Source of the DNA: Pontibacter fetidus | GTDB lineage: Bacteria; Bacteroidota; Bacteroidia; Cytophagales; Hymenobacteraceae | Direction of reading: 5' to 3' | DNA length: 64,000 bases | NCBI RefSeq assembly: GCF_010119545.1 | Contig: NZ_JAAEAA010000004.1 | Location: 124,001 to 188,000 of the forward strand | Shown here: one piece after another, positions 26,011-36,600 of the stretch | How positions within the stretch are numbered: the stretch's first letter is position 1 | Layout of the letters: each line of letters begins with the position of its first letter | Notes under the pieces: generated by a model | Database searches by the model: none | What the model was told of the DNA's origin: nothing | What the model saw: the letters and a program-made list of their open reading frames with translations, nothing else | Program-made: the position numbers and the translations under genes

Positions 26011-29000
26011 ATGAAACATTTTTACACTTTCATACTCCTATGCGGGTGTGTACTGCTGCAAGCACAATTAGCATGGGGACAGGGCGCCACTACTGCTGCC
26101 ATGAATGGTACCATAAAAGACCAGTCCGGAACTCCGCTTCCGGGTGCCACCATTATTGCAGTTCATACGCCAACCAACACACAATATGTAGCCACCACTA
26201 ACTCCGATGGGTATTATAATATCCAAAACATGCGCGTGGGCGGGCCTTATACAGTGCGCACCTCTTATGTAGGCTACCAGGAACAACGATCCGAAAATGT
26301 AAACCTGGCTTTAGGCCAATCTGCTCGCGTTGATTTTACACTTTCGGAAAGCAGCCGCGAACTGGGTGAGGTGGAAATAGTTGGTGAGCGGAACGACGTT
26401 TTTAACCAGGACCGCACCGGTGCTGCTACTAACGTATCCAGAGAGCAAATTGAGCGCCTGCCAACCCTAAGCCGCAGCCTCCAGGATTTCACACGACTTA
26501 CTCCACAAGCATCAGGTAACTCCATAGGGGGTTCCAGTAACCGTTATAACAATATAACTATAGATGGCGCTGTAAACAACGACGTATTTGGTTTATCAGG
26601 CAGCGGTACTCCTGGTGGCTCGGCCGGCACGCAGCCCATATCGTTAGATGCCATACAGGAGATACAGGTAGTTATTGCGCCTTACGATGTTAAACAGGGT
26701 AATTTTACCGGAGGTGGTATAAATGCTGTTACCCGCTCGGGTACCAATAAATTTTCTGGTTCGGTGTATGGTTTTGGTCGTAACGAAGACATTATAGGCA
26801 AAGCCGTGGAAGGCCCGCGTGTTAAAGCAGATGAATTTAAGAACTACCAGTATGGTGTCAGAATTGGCGGCCCGATCATCCCGGATAAGCTCTTCTTTTT
26901 CACTAACTATGATGCTACCCGCATAACGGAGCCTGTCCGGTTTGCACCTGGCTCTTCTGAGTCGCAGATACCACTTAGTGCTGCACAGCAAATTGCAGAG
27001 TTTGTTCAGGAAACATATGGGTATGATGTAGGCTCCTTCGGTGGGTTTGACAGAGATACAGAAAGCGACAAACTTTTTGCACGCCTCGATTGGAACATAA
27101 CTGATAAACACTCACTAACCTTACGCCATAATTATGTAGATGCTTTCCAGGTATCTTTCTCCAGGAGCCGCAACGAAGCTCGATTTGGCAATAATGCATA
27201 CCAGTTTAACAGCAAAACCAATTCTACAGTAGCCGAACTCAACAGCCGTATCTCAAACGAATTTTCAAATAACCTCATTATTGGTTACTCCCGAATACGT
27301 GAAAACCGCGATACCTTCGGCCAGCTTTTCCCACAAGTTACCATCTTCGACCCGGTAGGCACATTGGTATTTGGTTCTGAGCGCTCCTCTACGGCAAACG
27401 AACTGGACCAGGATATCTTCGAATTCACCGATAACCTGTCATACTTACTTGGCAAGCACAACTTTACTGTCGGTACGCACAACGAGTTCTTTAAATTCCG
27501 GAACCTGTTCATCAATAACCTGAATGGCCGTTGGGATTTCAGTACCATCGAAGATTTCATCAACAATAATCCGTCGCGGGTGCGGGCAGGTTATTCGCTT
27601 TCAGATGATCCAAGACCAGCTGCCAGGTTTAATGCGGCCCAGCTTGGCTTTTATGTGCAGGATGAATACACTGCCTCCGAGCAATTGAAATTAACACTGG
27701 GCTTAAGAGTAGATATCCCTGTTTTCCCGGATGAACCTGAGCGCAACACAAAACTCGAGAATGACTTTGCTGAACTATATCCGGGACTGAGAACCGACCG
27801 TACGCCGAGTGGTCAGCTGCTCTGGGCGCCAAGGCTTGGCTTTAACTATACCCCTACCGCCGACAGGTCTTTCCAGATACGGGGTGGTACTGGTATTTTC
27901 ACTGGCCGTGTGCCGTTTGTCTGGATGTCGAACCAGTTTGTAAACACAGGTACTATACTTGGAACTATAGATGTTCGTAACCCGGATGAATTTATAGCAG
28001 ACCCCAACCAACAAACAGAAGCAGGACCACCGGTACAAACAGTTGAAGTGAACGTTATAAACGAGGATTTTAAATTACCACGTGTATGGCGCAGCAATCT
28101 TGCCTTCGACTATACTTTGCCATTAGGCATAATTGCCACTGTAGAGGGTATTTATTCTAAAACGCTGAATGATGTCGTGTACCGCGATCTTAACTTAGTA
28201 GACCCGATCGGTACTCTTTCAGGTCCTGATAACCGAAACATATTCTCGGATGCCGACAACAGCCGCCGCCGCAACGAAGATTATACCAACATTATTCTTC
28301 TGGACAACACAGATAAAGGCTATCGCTATAGTTTAACCGGGCAGTTGCGAAAGGATTTTGAAAACGGCTTGAACACTTCTATTGCCTATACTTATGGAAA
28401 GTCGAAGGATGTGAACAGTGGCACCAGTTCTACTGCCTTATCTAACTATGAGTTTAACCAGATCGTCAATAACCCGAATGATCCGGAACTTGAATACTCC
28501 CGATATGATGTAAGGCACAGAATTGTTGGTACAGGCGGCTATACTTTCAAGTTCGGCGAAAGCCTTGCCACCGGTATTTCCTTGTTCTACCAGGGGCAAT
28601 CCGGCCTGCCAATTACTTTCGTTTATTCGCAGGACCTGAACGGCGACGGCAATATTGCTAACGACCTGATCTACGTGCCGCGCGACCAAAGTGAAATAAA
28701 CCTGGTTCCGTTAACTGTAAGCGGCACTACCTATACTCCCGATCAACAATGGGAAGCCCTGGATGCACTGATCAGAAGTGATGATTACCTAAGCGACAGA
28801 CGTGGCCAGTATGTAGAGCGTTATGGTGGCCGCATGCCCTGGACGCACCAGTTTGACCTGCGTCTGTTCCAGGATTTTTACATTAATGCCGGAGAGAATA
28901 AACACACCTTCCAGTTAACTTTTGATGTGTTCAATATCGGTAACCTGCTTAACAAAGACTGGGGACGACAGTATTTTGTAAGTAACAATGCCAACGAGAT

Positions 29001-29133
29001 CATCCGTTTTGGAGGCCGTGATGCAAACAACGTTCCTCGCTTTACTTTTAATCCAAACAACAGGATCTATAACGTTTCGCAGTTTGATTCGAGATGGCAG
29101 GGGCAATTAGGTCTGAGGTATATTTTTAACTAA
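26011..29133 (+). CDS. Oar-like TonB-dependent receptor (copy 1)
   Basis: A 1040-residue outer membrane protein. A signal peptide (cleavage near AWGQ, residue 24) is followed by a carboxypeptidase-regulatory-like domain (about 30-110, LPGATIIAVHTPT), a plug domain with AYDVKQGNFTGG-type and GINAVTRSGTN motifs (about 135-250), and a large beta barrel ending with the C-terminal LGLRYIFN. This layout is that of Oar-like receptors known from Myxococcus and Bacteroidota. The ligand is unknown. It is a clear paralogue of the gene at 33666, with the same first residues MKHFY. Confidence 0.9.
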   Translation: MKHFYTFILLCGCVLLQAQLAWGQGATTAAMNGTIKDQSGTPLPGATIIAVHTPTNTQYVATTNSDGYYNIQNMRVGGPYTVRTSYVGYQEQRSENVNLALGQSARVDFTLSESSRELGEVEIVGERNDVFNQDRTGAATNVSREQIERLPTLSRSLQDFTRLTPQASGNSIGGSSNRYNNITIDGAVNNDVFGLSGSGTPGGSAGTQPISLDAIQEIQVVIAPYDVKQGNFTGGGINAVTRSGTNKFSGSVYGFGRNEDIIGKAVEGPRVKADEFKNYQYGVRIGGPIIPDKLFFFTNYDATRITEPVRFAPGSSESQIPLSAAQQIAEFVQETYGYDVGSFGGFDRDTESDKLFARLDWNITDKHSLTLRHNYVDAFQVSFSRSRNEARFGNNAYQFNSKTNSTVAELNSRISNEFSNNLIIGYSRIRENRDTFGQLFPQVTIFDPVGTLVFGSERSSTANELDQDIFEFTDNLSYLLGKHNFTVGTHNEFFKFRNLFINNLNGRWDFSTIEDFINNNPSRVRAGYSLSDDPRPAARFNAAQLGFYVQDEYTASEQLKLTLGLRVDIPVFPDEPERNTKLENDFAELYPGLRTDRTPSGQLLWAPRLGFNYTPTADRSFQIRGGTGIFTGRVPFVWMSNQFVNTGTILGTIDVRNPDEFIADPNQQTEAGPPVQTVEVNVINEDFKLPRVWRSNLAFDYTLPLGIIATVEGIYSKTLNDVVYRDLNLVDPIGTLSGPDNRNIFSDADNSRRRNEDYTNIILLDNTDKGYRYSLTGQLRKDFENGLNTSIAYTYGKSKDVNSGTSSTALSNYEFNQIVNNPNDPELEYSRYDVRHRIVGTGGYTFKFGESLATGISLFYQGQSGLPITFVYSQDLNGDGNIANDLIYVPRDQSEINLVPLTVSGTTYTPDQQWEALDALIRSDDYLSDRRGQYVERYGGRMPWTHQFDLRLFQDFYINAGENKHTFQLTFDVFNIGNLLNKDWGRQYFVSNNANEIIRFGGRDANNVPRFTFNPNNRIYNVSQFDSRWQGQLGLRYIFN

Positions 29134-29154
29134 AGTATAAGATTGTATAAAAGC

Positions 29155-29189
29155 AAAAAGCCCGCAGGTAAATTACCTGCGGGCTTTTT
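29155..29189. terminator. Bidirectional terminator between convergent receptor and lipoprotein genes
   Basis: A long perfect inverted repeat around AAAAGCCCGCAGGTAA is flanked by A and T runs, 21 bp past the receptor stop at 29133 and 20 bp from the lipoprotein stop at 29209. Confidence 0.85.
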
Positions 29190-29208
29190 AGTTAGATTTT
29201 AAGCTTAA

Positions 29209-30444
29209 TTATGGCTTATATACTTCATACTCACCGTTCTCATTCTTCTTGAAGAAAGTTGACTGGCTTACAGTAGAACCGTTATAAACTTTGTAGTTCA
29301 TTTCAAACTTAATACCCTCTTTTGGAGTTGGGAATCTATGTTTGATAAGCGCAATCATCGCTTTGTTTATATCATCCTGTGTCCAGTAACGTGTATCAGT
29401 TGGGAACTGCGTGAAGAAGCTACCAAACTGGGCTACGTTTGCTCTGTTTGTAGCTGTACCATAGTTAGGGTTCGGATTATCAATACCGATCCAGTTATAG
29501 TCTGCCCTTGGCAGTACATACGTTAGTGTCAGGTCTACTACCCAAACGCCTTTTGTTTTCTTAAACTTAAGCGTATTGGTTTTCATCTGCGCAGGGTTCT
29601 CTACCCAAGACGGACCATCAACCCAGTTTGTACCATCAAAGATCATGGTAGCTAATCTCTGGCTTGTGCTTCCGTTGTAGTAAGTGTAGCTTACATATTG
29701 TACATCACCTATTTTAGCTGCCAGGTTGTTAGTTCTGTAATAGTTAGCCAGGAACTGGTTGAAGTAGCTTAACAGAACTGCATTGCTGTTCGTCTCATCA
29801 AAGTTCTTGAACTGGCCATTACCTGTAGAAGTATAATCAGCATCAGATACGTGATAGATGTTTTTCCAAGCACCGTTCAGATATAGAAAAGACTTCTTAG
29901 CTGTAATTGACTTTGTGTTATCAGCAGGATCTGGCAACTTATAAGTAATTGCTACCAATTGTCTCTCTACAGGAGGATTTGCAGGTGTGTTAGTAGCTGA
30001 ATATTTATAAGCAAGATACGCAGCAAGATCAGTCGCTTCGTTGTCAAATCGGTTTCCTGTTTCGCCTAAAGCAGTGTATTCAGCGTTTGATACTGTGATA
30101 CGGGCATTAGTAGATACTGCGCTGCTAAGCGATGGGTAAAGCGTTTGGCTGAAGGTAACGTTTACAGCTGCACCTTCGCCAAGTTGCGGAAACTTGCTGT
30201 CTACGAATGCTGGCAACAACTCTACTGCTTGGTCTTCTGAAGCAAAAGCTGCTCTTGTAGCTACTGCAGGAGCAGCAGTTTTAAAGAACTGGTAATCTGC
30301 TGCTACAAGTGTTTTGTTTACAACCAAACCATCATCTTTCTTACCTTCTGCAATTGCATCCAGTTCAGCATTCACATCTTCCATTGGGTCACATGCCGTG
30401 AAAACCAACGTAAGAGCTGATAATAGATATAAAACCTTTTTCAT
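29209..30444 (-). CDS. Secreted lipoprotein of unknown function, partner of the TonB receptor
   Basis: A 411-residue protein with a lipoprotein signal (LTLVFTACDP, lipidated Cys at 18). The rest is polar, Tyr/Asn/Thr-rich and probably beta-rich, without a family I recognise. It begins 12 bp after the TonB-dependent receptor at 30456-33026, so the pair are co-transcribed. This resembles SusC/SusD-type pairs in which a surface lipoprotein captures ligand for the receptor, but the protein does not show SusD TPR features. Ligand capture is inference. Confidence 0.75.
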   Translation of the reverse strand: MKKVLYLLSALTLVFTACDPMEDVNAELDAIAEGKKDDGLVVNKTLVAADYQFFKTAAPAVATRAAFASEDQAVELLPAFVDSKFPQLGEGAAVNVTFSQTLYPSLSSAVSTNARITVSNAEYTALGETGNRFDNEATDLAAYLAYKYSATNTPANPPVERQLVAITYKLPDPADNTKSITAKKSFLYLNGAWKNIYHVSDADYTSTGNGQFKNFDETNSNAVLLSYFNQFLANYYRTNNLAAKIGDVQYVSYTYYNGSTSQRLATMIFDGTNWVDGPSWVENPAQMKTNTLKFKKTKGVWVVDLTLTYVLPRADYNWIGIDNPNPNYGTATNRANVAQFGSFFTQFPTDTRYWTQDDINKAMIALIKHRFPTPKEGIKFEMNYKVYNGSTVSQSTFFKKNENGEYEVYKP

Positions 30445-30455
30445 CTAAGTAATTA

Positions 30456-33026
30456 TTAGAAGTTAATTTTTAAGCCTGTAGTCCAGGTTCTGCCTGTACC
30501 GAAATAAACAGTTGAGTTAGAAGCGTTACTGATTCTAGTCTCATTTTCCTGTCCAACATTTACTTTCTCAAACGTAGCATAACCATCTGAAATGTACTCA
30601 GTACCCAATACGTTGTTCACGTTTGCATAAAGAGAAGCATTAAGACCAGCTATCTTCATTTTGAAAGATGCATTCAGGTCAAGCAGTGAGTAGTTAGGAA
30701 CTTTCCAAGGCGTAAGGCCTGGCTTATCAAGTGTGGTTGGGTCGAAATCAGAGTTGAAGTCAGCATAGTAGTTATAGTCTACACCTACTTTCAGCTCGTC
30801 GATAACTTTATAGTCTACACCAATAGAAGCTGTAGTCTGGGCGGCATCACCAACTTTAAGGCCTTTCATGTAAACAGGGCCGATTGAGTTTGTCTTGGTC
30901 TGGGTTTCGTCAGTGAAATCTACTTTTTCAAGATCATTCATCCAAGTCCAGTCGCCAACAGAAGCCATACCACGGATAGTTAAAGCATTGATTGGCTGGT
31001 AAGCGAAGTCTACTTCAACACCCTGGTGAAGAGCATCTACACCTAAGAAGTTTGCAAAGTATACGCTACCTGGCTCAGCACCCTGGAACTGTCTTGTGAA
31101 AGATCTGTCTTTCCAGGTAGTTCTGTAAAGGTTCAGGTTAGCGCTAAGTGCACGGGTTCTGTAACCATAACCTAATTCGTAGCTAAGAATCTTCTCGTTT
31201 ACAGCATCAGGGTTTGGTACGTTCTGGTTGTTTACGAATACAGCGTTAAAGAAAGGAGCTTTCTCGAAATAACCTACGTTGGCAAACACGTTGTGTACTT
31301 CGCTCAGGTTATAGTTAGCACCACCTTTTGCCTGGTATCCAAAGAAATGCTGGAAATCAGTTGTCTGGATTGGGTTATCATCTGACAGGAAGTGGTCAAT
31401 TCTTCTGTAAGAAGTATTAGAGGCAGCAACTGAAATGAAAGATGACAGTGGGCCTGAAGTATATTCACCTTGTAAGAAACCACCTTCCCAAAGCACTACG
31501 CCATCGTTGTTGTAGCTGATCTTATCGCCAACTTTAGCTCGCTTGTTCGGGTTGTTTTTGTCTGAGTTATCAAGAACGTACTGTGAACCTAACAGATCAG
31601 TAACTTCTGTAAAGTGCTTACCATAGTAGTAACGCATATCAAGACCTGCTAACAGGTTGATGTTTTCGTTGATTTTTTTCTGATAAGTTGAAAGAGCACC
31701 ATACCACAAATGGTCGTTGCGTGAAGCACGCAGGTAAGTAAGTGCACGGCCATCTTCAGATTTAACGTTAGCGTCTACGGCTGCATCCATATCATATGGA
31801 GAGTAGAAATCACCAGTTCTGTTTAGTGTACCAGTATAGTTACCGCCACCACCAGTACCGATAGAAGCATAAACAGCAGTAGAAAGGAATGAAGTCTCAT
31901 CTATAGTCCAGTAGTGGTTAAGAGAGAACTGTGGTTTGTGGTAGAAGTTGTTACGAACGCTTACCATCTGGCCATTCTGGTAGCCAAAGTCTGAGTTCCA
32001 CTTCAGGCCCTGAGGAGCATTTCTGTAGTCCTGGATTTTCTGACGTGTAGAACGCTGACCGTGTACCTGAGGAGCACCGAAACCAGTTAAAGAGATCGTG
32101 TGCTTGTCGTTGATCAGCTTAGAGATGTTGAAGAAGTAGTTATACGCCTCGAACTGCAGACCATCAGCCCAGCCGTTACCTTCTGTTTTAGAACCAGAAG
32201 CAGCAAAAGCCCAACCTTTGTCAGTTAAGCCAGTTGAGTAAGTAAAACCTATTTTGTTGTAACCATCGTTACCGATACCATAGAAAAGTGAACCACCTTT
32301 AACTGCATCAGTAGTTTTAGTGATGATGTTGATAGTACCACCAACAGATGGAACAGCTACTTTAGAAGCACCTAAACCTCTCTGAACCTGCATTGATTTG
32401 GTAACATCAGTTAAACCAGCCCAGTTAGACCAGTATACACTACCATTTTCCATATCGTTTACAGGCACACCGTTGATCATAACGGCAACGTTTGCGTTCT
32501 TAAAACCACGAAGGTTGATACGGGAGTCACCGAAACCACCACCTGCTTTAGTAGCATAAACACCTGGCGTTGATTTTAGCAATTCAGGGAATTCCTGGTT
32601 ACCAACTTTCTCAACTATAAGCTCGCTGCTGATAGTAGAGATCGCAACTGGTGTCTGTCTGTCGATAGCGTAGCTGTTTGCTGTTACAAGAATTTCACCA
32701 AGAGAAGACTCGCTTGGCTGAAGTGAGATTGTACCTAAATTTTTTGTACCATTCAGGCCAGCGATGGAAATCTCTTTCTGAGTAAATCCAACGAAGTTGA
32801 TAAGGATAGCGCTTGCATTCGGATCATCTACTTTTAAAGTAAACGTACCATCTGCAGTTGCAGGAACAGCAATGCTGGTTCCCTTAAGAATTACTGTTGC
32901 TCCTGGAAGAGGATCTTTTGTAGTACCATCTACAATTTTACCTTTTACAGTTCCCTGAGCAAAAGCACTTACCACAGTAGTAAAGCTAATTACTAATGTA
33001 ATAAGGAAAAGTAAACACTTTTTCAT
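30456..33026 (-). CDS. TonB-dependent outer membrane receptor
   Basis: I choose the ATG at 33026, which directly begins a signal peptide (MKKCLLFLITLV..., cleavage near AFAQ). A start 15 codons earlier would add a non-signal extension. The 856-residue protein has a carboxypeptidase-regulatory-like domain (about 25-105, DPLPGATVIL), a plug domain with PGVYATKAGGGFGDSRINLRGF and VNDMENGSVYWSNW (about 120-210), and a beta barrel to the C-terminal GLKINF. It takes up an unknown ligand with TonB energy, together with the lipoprotein encoded 12 bp downstream. Confidence 0.92.
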   Translation of the reverse strand: MKKCLLFLITLVISFTTVVSAFAQGTVKGKIVDGTTKDPLPGATVILKGTSIAVPATADGTFTLKVDDPNASAILINFVGFTQKEISIAGLNGTKNLGTISLQPSESSLGEILVTANSYAIDRQTPVAISTISSELIVEKVGNQEFPELLKSTPGVYATKAGGGFGDSRINLRGFKNANVAVMINGVPVNDMENGSVYWSNWAGLTDVTKSMQVQRGLGASKVAVPSVGGTINIITKTTDAVKGGSLFYGIGNDGYNKIGFTYSTGLTDKGWAFAASGSKTEGNGWADGLQFEAYNYFFNISKLINDKHTISLTGFGAPQVHGQRSTRQKIQDYRNAPQGLKWNSDFGYQNGQMVSVRNNFYHKPQFSLNHYWTIDETSFLSTAVYASIGTGGGGNYTGTLNRTGDFYSPYDMDAAVDANVKSEDGRALTYLRASRNDHLWYGALSTYQKKINENINLLAGLDMRYYYGKHFTEVTDLLGSQYVLDNSDKNNPNKRAKVGDKISYNNDGVVLWEGGFLQGEYTSGPLSSFISVAASNTSYRRIDHFLSDDNPIQTTDFQHFFGYQAKGGANYNLSEVHNVFANVGYFEKAPFFNAVFVNNQNVPNPDAVNEKILSYELGYGYRTRALSANLNLYRTTWKDRSFTRQFQGAEPGSVYFANFLGVDALHQGVEVDFAYQPINALTIRGMASVGDWTWMNDLEKVDFTDETQTKTNSIGPVYMKGLKVGDAAQTTASIGVDYKVIDELKVGVDYNYYADFNSDFDPTTLDKPGLTPWKVPNYSLLDLNASFKMKIAGLNASLYANVNNVLGTEYISDGYATFEKVNVGQENETRISNASNSTVYFGTGRTWTTGLKINF

Positions 33027-33060
33027 GTAACTAATTTTGGTTGGTTGATTTAATTTGGCG

Positions 33061-33092
33061 CGAAGATACAACCAGTTACCAATACCTTACAA
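33061..33092 (-). promoter_or_regulatory. Possible promoter of the TonB receptor-lipoprotein operon
   Basis: On the minus strand TTG (33092-33090), 21 bp, then TATCTTCG (33068-33061) matches the Bacteroidota consensus with one mismatch. It is 35 bp upstream of the chosen ATG. Confidence 0.4.
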
Positions 33093-33607
33093 CTATTCAG
33101 TGTTAAATAATATTAAATTAACATTCTCATTTATAGCAGTTACCTGAATACTATAAGCAATTTCAAAATCGGCCAAATTAACCCCTTGCTAGGCCGTTTA
33201 AAGCACATTTAACCTTGTACACCGGCTATTTATTTGTTTCCTGGTTTAGCTGTGCAGCCCCTGTTATTCCTAATTCGCACCTATAATTCAGGCAAAATCC
33301 GGAGGCCGGTTATCTATATTAAATTTAATGTTTAGCCATTGGTTTGAACCTGACACAGGTTATGTTACGGAAGCCTTCAAACTATAGCCTTTATCAAAAC
33401 TTAAACATGGTTTGATAGCACCCAACTTTCACGTTCTTACTTAACTCTGCTCCAAGGCCCGAACCATGCTTACTTGCTGGCAATTTTAACTATAGTTTTA
33501 TAGTAAATAAACGGCCTCAAAGCAACTATAAATGCGCCATTTACAAGTACATGCTATGTTATACTTCAAGGCCCGGATTAAATAATAATAATTTAATATA
33601 TACGCAG

Positions 33608-33637
33608 TTGAAATCTCTGAAAACTCCGCTACTTTTG
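33608..33637 (+). promoter_or_regulatory. Bacteroidota-type promoter for TonB receptor copy 2
   Basis: TTG (33608-33610), 19 bp, then TACTTTTG (33630-33637) fits the TTG / TAnnTTTG consensus exactly. It is 28 bp upstream of the ATG at 33666. Confidence 0.7.
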
Positions 33638-33665
33638 CGCCCAAAATCAATACAAAATAAACCCT

Positions 33666-36600
33666 ATGAAACATTTTTATAGTACATTGTGCCTGATGCT
33701 GGCACTAGTGCTGACTGTTCAGCTGAGCTGGGCACAAGGAAGTACCACTTCCGCAATGAATGGTAGAATTACCGACGAGAGCGGAATGGCTTTACCGGGC
33801 GCTACGGTTGTAGCCGTTCACACCCCCACCAATACCCAGTATGTAGCAAGCACCAACGCTGATGGCCGCTACAATTTCCAGAACATGCGTGTTGGCGGAC
33901 CTTACACCATTAAAACAAGTTATGTGGGTTACCAGGAGCAACGCCTTGGCAACATTCAGTTAAAACTTGGCCAGAACCTGAGCCTGGACCTTAAATTAAA
34001 ATCAAGTGATGTTAGCCTGTCAGAGGTAGAGGTAGTAAGCCAGCGCAACAGCGTAATAAATGCCGACCGCACAGGTGCAGCCACCAACGTTGCCCGCGAG
34101 CAGATCGAGAAGCTTCCGACACTTAGCAGAAGCATACAGGACTTTACGCGTTTAACGCCACAGGCTAACGGCAACTCATTTGCCGGCCGTAACAGTGGTT
34201 ACAATAACACAACTATAGATGGTGCGCTTTTCAACAACTCTTTTGGTCTGCAGTCAAACGTAGGTTCCCAGACAAGTGCACAGCCTATCTCGCTTGACGC
34301 GATTGAGCAGATTCAGGTAAACCTTGCGCCTTACGATGTGCGCCAGGGTGGCTTTACAGGAGCAGGTATCAATGCCATTACCCGCAGCGGTACCAACGAT
34401 TTCAGCGGATCTGTTTACTGGTTCGGTCGTGATGAGCGTTTGGTAGGCCGTAACGTAGGCGATACGGAGATGCCAAAACAGGCTTTCACGCTGTCGCAAA
34501 GAGGTGCCCGCATAGGTGGCCCGATCCTGAAAGACAAAGTATTCTTTTTTGCTAACTATGAGCAGGAAAGAGTTTCTTCTCCGGGTTCAAGCTTTATTGC
34601 TTCCCGTCCCGGCTTAACAGGTTCTAACGTTTCTGCTGCTGATGCGGCACAACTGGAAGAGCTTAGCAAGTTCCTGAAAGACAAATTCAATTACGATGCA
34701 GGTCCGTTCGAGAACTATAACATGGACACCTGGAACAACAAGATCAACACCAAGATCGACTGGAACATCAACAAGAACCATACTTTCTCTTTCAAGTATA
34801 ACTACCTGAAATCATGGAAAGACATTCCGGCTTCTAACTCTGGTGCGCCAAGCAACAACCGTCAGCCAAGCGCTACAGGCCTTCCATTCAAATCTTCGGC
34901 TTACGTAATCAACAACAACCTTAACTCGTTTATTGCTGAGTTAAACAGCCGCTTCGGTGATAAGTTTGCCAACAATTTTATTGCCGGCTTTACAGCTTTC
35001 CGCGATTTCCGTGAGAGCCGTGGCGGTATTTTCCCGCTTGTTGATATCGAGAACGGTAATGGTGCTACACTAACATCATTCGGTTACGAGCCATTCTCTG
35101 CTAACAACATCCTTAACTCTGATGTATACCAGCTGAGCAACAACTTCTCTATTTTTGCTGGTAAGCACATTATTACCTTAGGTACATCAAACGAAGCCTA
35201 CAAGTTTACAAATGGTTTTGCACCAAATTACTTTGGCCGTTACCGTTACAAAACCCTGCAGGATTTTTATGATGACGTAAACACCGGAACTTCTAAAGCT
35301 TCAGAATACCAGTTACAATACTCTGCTCAGCCAGGTGGTTTCCCGTTTGCCGTTATCAAAGCAATGCAGGTTGGTTTATATGCACAGGATGAGTGGTCTG
35401 CTACCAACAACCTGAAACTAACGTTCGGTTTACGCGCCGATATGCCAATCTTTAACACAGACCTGCTTCGTAACGAACAGGTAGAAGGCCTGACTTTCCG
35501 TGATGGTGAAAAGATCGATGTAAGCAAAATGCCTGATACTAAAGTTCTTTGGTCTCCGCGTTTCGGCTTTAACTGGGATGTGAAAGGCGACCAGACAACG
35601 CAGGTGCGTGGTGGTACAGGTATATTTACCGGCCGTGTTCCTTTTGTTTGGATCTCTAACCAGGCTTCTAATAATGGGGTATTGTTTGGCTCATTCACTG
35701 AGAAGAATCCAACCAACCGTCCGTTTACTTCTGATGTCACTGCTTACATTCCTGCAGATGCAGCGGCAGCTTCGCGTTACAACCTGGCTGTTACTGCCGA
35801 AGACTTCAAATTTCCGCAGGTATTCCGCAGTAACTTTGCTGTAGACCACCAGCTTCCGTTTGGTGTTGTTGGTACCCTTGAAGGTATTTACACAAGAGAT
35901 GTTAATGCAGTTTACCACCAGAACGTAAACCTGCCAAACAGCACAAGAGAAGCTAATGGCGCAGACAACCGTCCTATCTTCTACAAAACTGATGCTACAA
36001 CTGGTGATATCGTATTTGACGCTAAAGGTAACCCGATCGCTGTTAACAAGATCTACTCCAGCAACCCGGACATTACGGATGCTATAGTTATGGAGAACAC
36101 CAACAAAGGTTACTCTTATACTTTAACAGGCCAGTTACAGAAGTCGTTTGCAAATGGTTTCTATGGTAGCATTGCCTATACTTACACTGATGCCCGTTCT
36201 GTAAACGATGGCGGTTCTATTGCACAGTCTATCTGGAGAGACAGACAGATCTCCGGTGACCCTAACGCAAACGTACTTGGCTACTCTAACTACCTGACCA
36301 GGCACAGAGCTATTATGGCCCTGTCTTACAGAAAAGAGTATTTAGGTAAATTAGGAACCTCTATCTCTACTTTCTTCGAGATCGCTTCCGGTAGCCCGTT
36401 CTCTTATACTTACTCAGGCGATATCAACGGCGATGGTCAGACATCTAACGACCTGATCTATATCCCAAGAGATGCCAGCGAAATTAACCTGGTACCATCT
36501 GATGCAACTGATACCCGTGATGCCGGTACTATGTGGTCACAACTGGATGCGTACATTTCTCAGGATGAGTACCTGAACTCAAGAAGAGGCCAGTATGCAG

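Larger units (their letters stand above)
33027..33665. other. 639-bp spacer between divergent receptor genes
   Basis: No gene is visible. The region is AT-rich and holds the promoters of both divergent TonB receptor genes (33608-33637 plus, and a weaker one at 33061-33092 minus). It contains one exact AACTATAGTT (33488-33497) and several partial ones. No riboswitch of a class I know was recognised. Confidence 0.5.

Noticed and set aside
33027-33665. Riboswitch upstream of the TonB receptor
   Set aside because: I looked for cobalamin-type and similar conserved blocks before the receptor and saw none; only a standard promoter is supported.
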